Shown here in pieces: positions 4,836 to 7,059 of a stretch of 7,059 nucleotides of DNA. The stretch is taken from the NCBI GenBank assembly GCA_003526525.1, contig DPVV01000407.1, forward strand, positions 1-7,059, read 5' to 3'. Position 1 is the stretch's first letter, and every line of letters starts with the position of its first letter. The notes under the pieces were generated by a model. It was not told the origin of the DNA. It ran no database searches and saw only the letters and a list, made by a program, of their open reading frames with translations. The stretch comes from Lachnoclostridium phytofermentans (GTDB lineage Bacteria > Bacillota > Clostridia > Lachnospirales > Lachnospiraceae). The position numbers and the translations under genes are program-made.

Positions 4836-7059
4836 TTATTTCATTTCAATCTTTTCAATATCGTTAGTCCATTTCCAGAAGGTTGTTATATCAGGAGTAA
4901 CTGTATCTGTGTTTACACGGTCGTTAGCAAATATAATACAGTTCTGTCTCTGGTATACAGGAATTTCAACACCCCAATCAAGGATAATGTCAAGACAAGT
5001 CTTATATGTCGCTTTTCTGTAAGCTTGATCAGCACTTTTTCTAGCATCCATAATTAACTGGTCTAACTGATCATCTGCAATATGACAGTGATTGGAATCA
5101 GAACCACCTTTACCAAGAATGTTTGTACTGTAATATACCTGGTACATATCTGGATCAATAGTTGCACTCCAAGCGGCAACAAACATTTCCTGTGTTCCTG
5201 CTTCTATTTTATCCCACATTACATTAGAATCAGATGGATCATTAATTGTTATTGTAATACCGATCTTAGCAAGATCTTCCTTTGCCTTTGCAAGAATTGC
5301 GAAGGATGGGTGATCTCCTTTTCCATCTGCGCCAATTAAAATCTCATAATCTAATTTAGCACCTTCTGGAGCTTTTGTGAATTTTCCTGTTGCTTCATCA
5401 AAAGTATATCCTGCTGCTTTGAAATATTCTATGGAAGCATTTAAAGCTGCTTCATATTTCTGGTCAGCTGTCATATCTGCTGTATAGATATCGTTACCAT
5501 CTACTGTCTGAGCGTAAGCAACTTTGTAATCTTCATCAGATTTCTGTGGTGCTGCCCAAGAAGTATTAGAGATAGGGTAGTTAATAACACTTGCTACTTC
5601 ACCATAGTAGCTATCAATAGCTACATCACGATATACTGTAAATATAGTAGCAATTCCTTTTCTTAAATTCTTAGATTGTTCAGAAGCTGGATCACTACCA
5701 ACTTTAACAGTATCCGCATTAATACCAATGTATCCATAACCAAGATTATCTACTGTATTTGTAATAATCTTATCACCGGATAATTCTTTATTTGAATTGT
5801 AGTTTGCAATTTCATCAAAAGCTGCAACACTACCGGATGGATCTGCAATATCGATTGTACCTGTACCAACACCAGAGATCTTATCAGCTTCTGCTGTTTC
5901 TTTATACTGAATATACTTTGTCTTAGGCTGTCCCTTGTAGTAATTTTCATTTGCTTCAAGGTAAACAACTTTGTTATCATATTTTACGCATTTATAAGGA
6001 CCTGCGCCCATAGGCTTTGTAGTCTTTTCTTTTACAATAGATAAATCACCTCTAGTAAAACCAAAGCTATTATTATCATAGTCATATTTAGACTCATCTC
6101 CATAGTAGTGCATTGGAGAAATAGAAATACCACAAATATTGTAGATAGCAGATGCATCAAAACCCTTTGTTGTTACTTCAACTTCAGTCTGGCTGATTTT
6201 CTTAATACCAGCAATATTAGCAACCTCATCTCCGCCTTTTGAAAGTTTCTCTTCTAATAATACATTAGAAACTACATCTTTAACCTGGTCAGCAAAGTAA
6301 GTTTCATCTCCTGCATACGCTTCACCAAGAGCTTGGTAATTAGCACCATAAGCTTCAATAATATCTGCTAAAACTTTAGCTTCATCTTCTACCTTAGAAG
6401 AATCATAACTCTCATCTACGCTATAGAAGTGAGCAAATAAATCTTTTGTTACAGGATATTTTTCTGTGTACTCTTTATAAGAATCTTTACCATAGAGACC
6501 TTTTGCCCAGTCAAGCTCTGAAGTTAATGTTGGAGCAATTATTTCTTTATTGATTGCTTCTTTGGATGCATCACTTAAAGAAGCAAGTTCCTTAGCAATT
6601 TCATCCTCAGTTACTACAGTGTTCTCTGCATTAGAATTGTTCTTACGATAATTTAACATACCAACGATTGGTGTTGAGTATAATGTAGAACTTCCATCAT
6701 AAGTTGTATCAGATAATACGTAATAAGAGAAGATAATATCGTCAGCGTCCATTACATGGCCATCACTAAACTTAATGTCATCACGAATCTTAATATTATA
6801 AGTAGTGGTATCAGCAGCTTCATCACGGTTTACTGTAATATCACTTACACCTTTATAAAGGTAATCCGTACCATTGTAAGGAACAGTTTCACCTTCAATT
6901 GAATTTAAAATTAGACCACCAGTTCTATCTGTAGTTAACATCTGAACTTGTGTTAAGTCAGCGAGATCTTTATCGTAACCAGTAGTAGCAAAAAATGGAC
7001 TAAATTTTTCGCTAAACTGTAAGGTACCAACTACTAAAGGTTTATCACTAGAATTACCA
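4836..7059 (-). CDS. oppA: Oligopeptide-binding protein OppA, extracytoplasmic (partial, 5' end cut)
   Basis: This is the peptide-capturing solute-binding protein (family 5) that delivers substrate to OppB/OppC. The frame stays open to the right edge, so the Met at 6941 is internal and not the start; 740 codons are seen, counted from 7058. Missing are the signal peptide and lipoprotein cysteine expected in a Gram-positive, plus the first residues of the mature protein. The visible beginning, LVVGTLQFSEKFSPFF (8-23), is the usual first strand of these proteins. The family signature is around IKFSDGHVMDADDIIFSY (95-112). Later landmarks are GAGPYKCVKYDN (351-362), LRKGIATIFTVYRDVAID (465-482), FVAAWSATIDPDMYQVYYST (626-645) and VEIPVYQRQNCIIF (697-710). 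Typical members are about 530-600 residues. The excess is explained by an extra helical, acidic segment at about 136-279 (6653-6222), between the signature domain and the IKKISQTEVEVTTKGFDASA strand (285-304). The stop is followed at once by a hairpin. Peptide specificity cannot be predicted from sequence. Confidence 0.95.
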   Translation of the reverse strand, partial: GNSSDKPLVVGTLQFSEKFSPFFATTGYDKDLADLTQVQMLTTDRTGGLILNSIEGETVPYNGTDYLYKGVSDITVNRDEAADTTTYNIKIRDDIKFSDGHVMDADDIIFSYYVLSDTTYDGSSTLYSTPIVGMLNYRKNNSNAENTVVTEDEIAKELASLSDASKEAINKEIIAPTLTSELDWAKGLYGKDSYKEYTEKYPVTKDLFAHFYSVDESYDSSKVEDEAKVLADIIEAYGANYQALGEAYAGDETYFADQVKDVVSNVLLEEKLSKGGDEVANIAGIKKISQTEVEVTTKGFDASAIYNICGISISPMHYYGDESKYDYDNNSFGFTRGDLSIVKEKTTKPMGAGPYKCVKYDNKVVYLEANENYYKGQPKTKYIQYKETAEADKISGVGTGTIDIADPSGSVAAFDEIANYNSNKELSGDKIITNTVDNLGYGYIGINADTVKVGSDPASEQSKNLRKGIATIFTVYRDVAIDSYYGEVASVINYPISNTSWAAPQKSDEDYKVAYAQTVDGNDIYTADMTADQKYEAALNASIEYFKAAGYTFDEATGKFTKAPEGAKLDYEILIGADGKGDHPSFAILAKAKEDLAKIGITITINDPSDSNVMWDKIEAGTQEMFVAAWSATIDPDMYQVYYSTNILGKGGSDSNHCHIADDQLDQLIMDARKSADQAYRKATYKTCLDIILDWGVEIPVYQRQNCIIFANDRVNTDTVTPDITTFWKWTNDIEKIEMK

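Noticed and set aside
4758..5057. Plus-strand ORF of 99 codons over the oppA 3' end and spacer
   Set aside because: It overlaps the well-supported oppA frame on the other strand, resembles no family, and is cysteine-rich in a way typical of antisense translation; no good ribosome site was seen.
5082..5339. Plus-strand ORF of 85 codons inside oppA
   Set aside because: It is fully antisense to conserved OppA sequence, with no start signal and a random-looking product.
5750..5980. Minus-strand ORF of 76 codons inside oppA
   Set aside because: It is an out-of-frame shadow of oppA on the same strand; the low-complexity Gln/Ile/Leu product is an artefact of AT-rich codons.
4836..6941. OppA beginning at the Met codon at 6941
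   Set aside because: The frame continues upstream to the window edge with family-like sequence (LVVGTLQFSEKFSPFF), so this Met is internal.

Overview
The window holds one gene cluster, all on the minus strand: an oligopeptide/dipeptide ABC importer of the Opp/Dpp type, in the order oppA-oppB-oppC-oppD-oppF. Read right to left, there is a solute-binding protein (5' end cut by the right edge), two inner permeases, and two ATPases (the second cut by the left edge). The DNA is AT-rich, each gene has a good Shine-Dalgarno sequence, and the binding-protein gene comes first. This fits a low-GC Firmicute, most likely a clostridium of the Lachnospiraceae kind. That assignment rests on general style, not on a marker gene.

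Layout: 7059-4836 oppA (partial); 4835-4569 a 267-base spacer with two RNA-type hairpins; 4568-3582 oppB; 3581-3499 a plain 83-base spacer; 3498-1687 oppC; 1677-517 oppD, starting 9 bases after oppC; 515-1 oppF (partial), starting one base after the oppD stop. No promoter, terminator, RNA gene, mobile element or CRISPR array could be supported. The operon promoter should lie beyond the right edge and its terminator beyond the left edge.

How the parts work together: OppA captures peptide outside the cell, OppB and OppC form the membrane channel, and OppD and OppF are the paired ATPases. OppD carries the cysteine pattern that binds an iron-sulfur cluster in characterised homologues.

The unusual points are: (1) OppC is nearly twice the normal size because about 270 residues, made of four diverged repeats of about 50-60 residues, are inserted in the loop just outside the membrane after the first transmembrane helix; (2) OppA carries its own extra segment of about 144 residues, so two parts that meet outside the membrane are both enlarged; (3) an 86-base imperfect hairpin lies between oppA and oppB, and its stem pairs better in the transcribed strand than in the opposite strand; (4) oppD has two well-placed start sites, which would make proteins with or without a 47-residue basic N-terminal extension. 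I see no unrelated novel system; the novelty here is an architectural variant of a known transporter.
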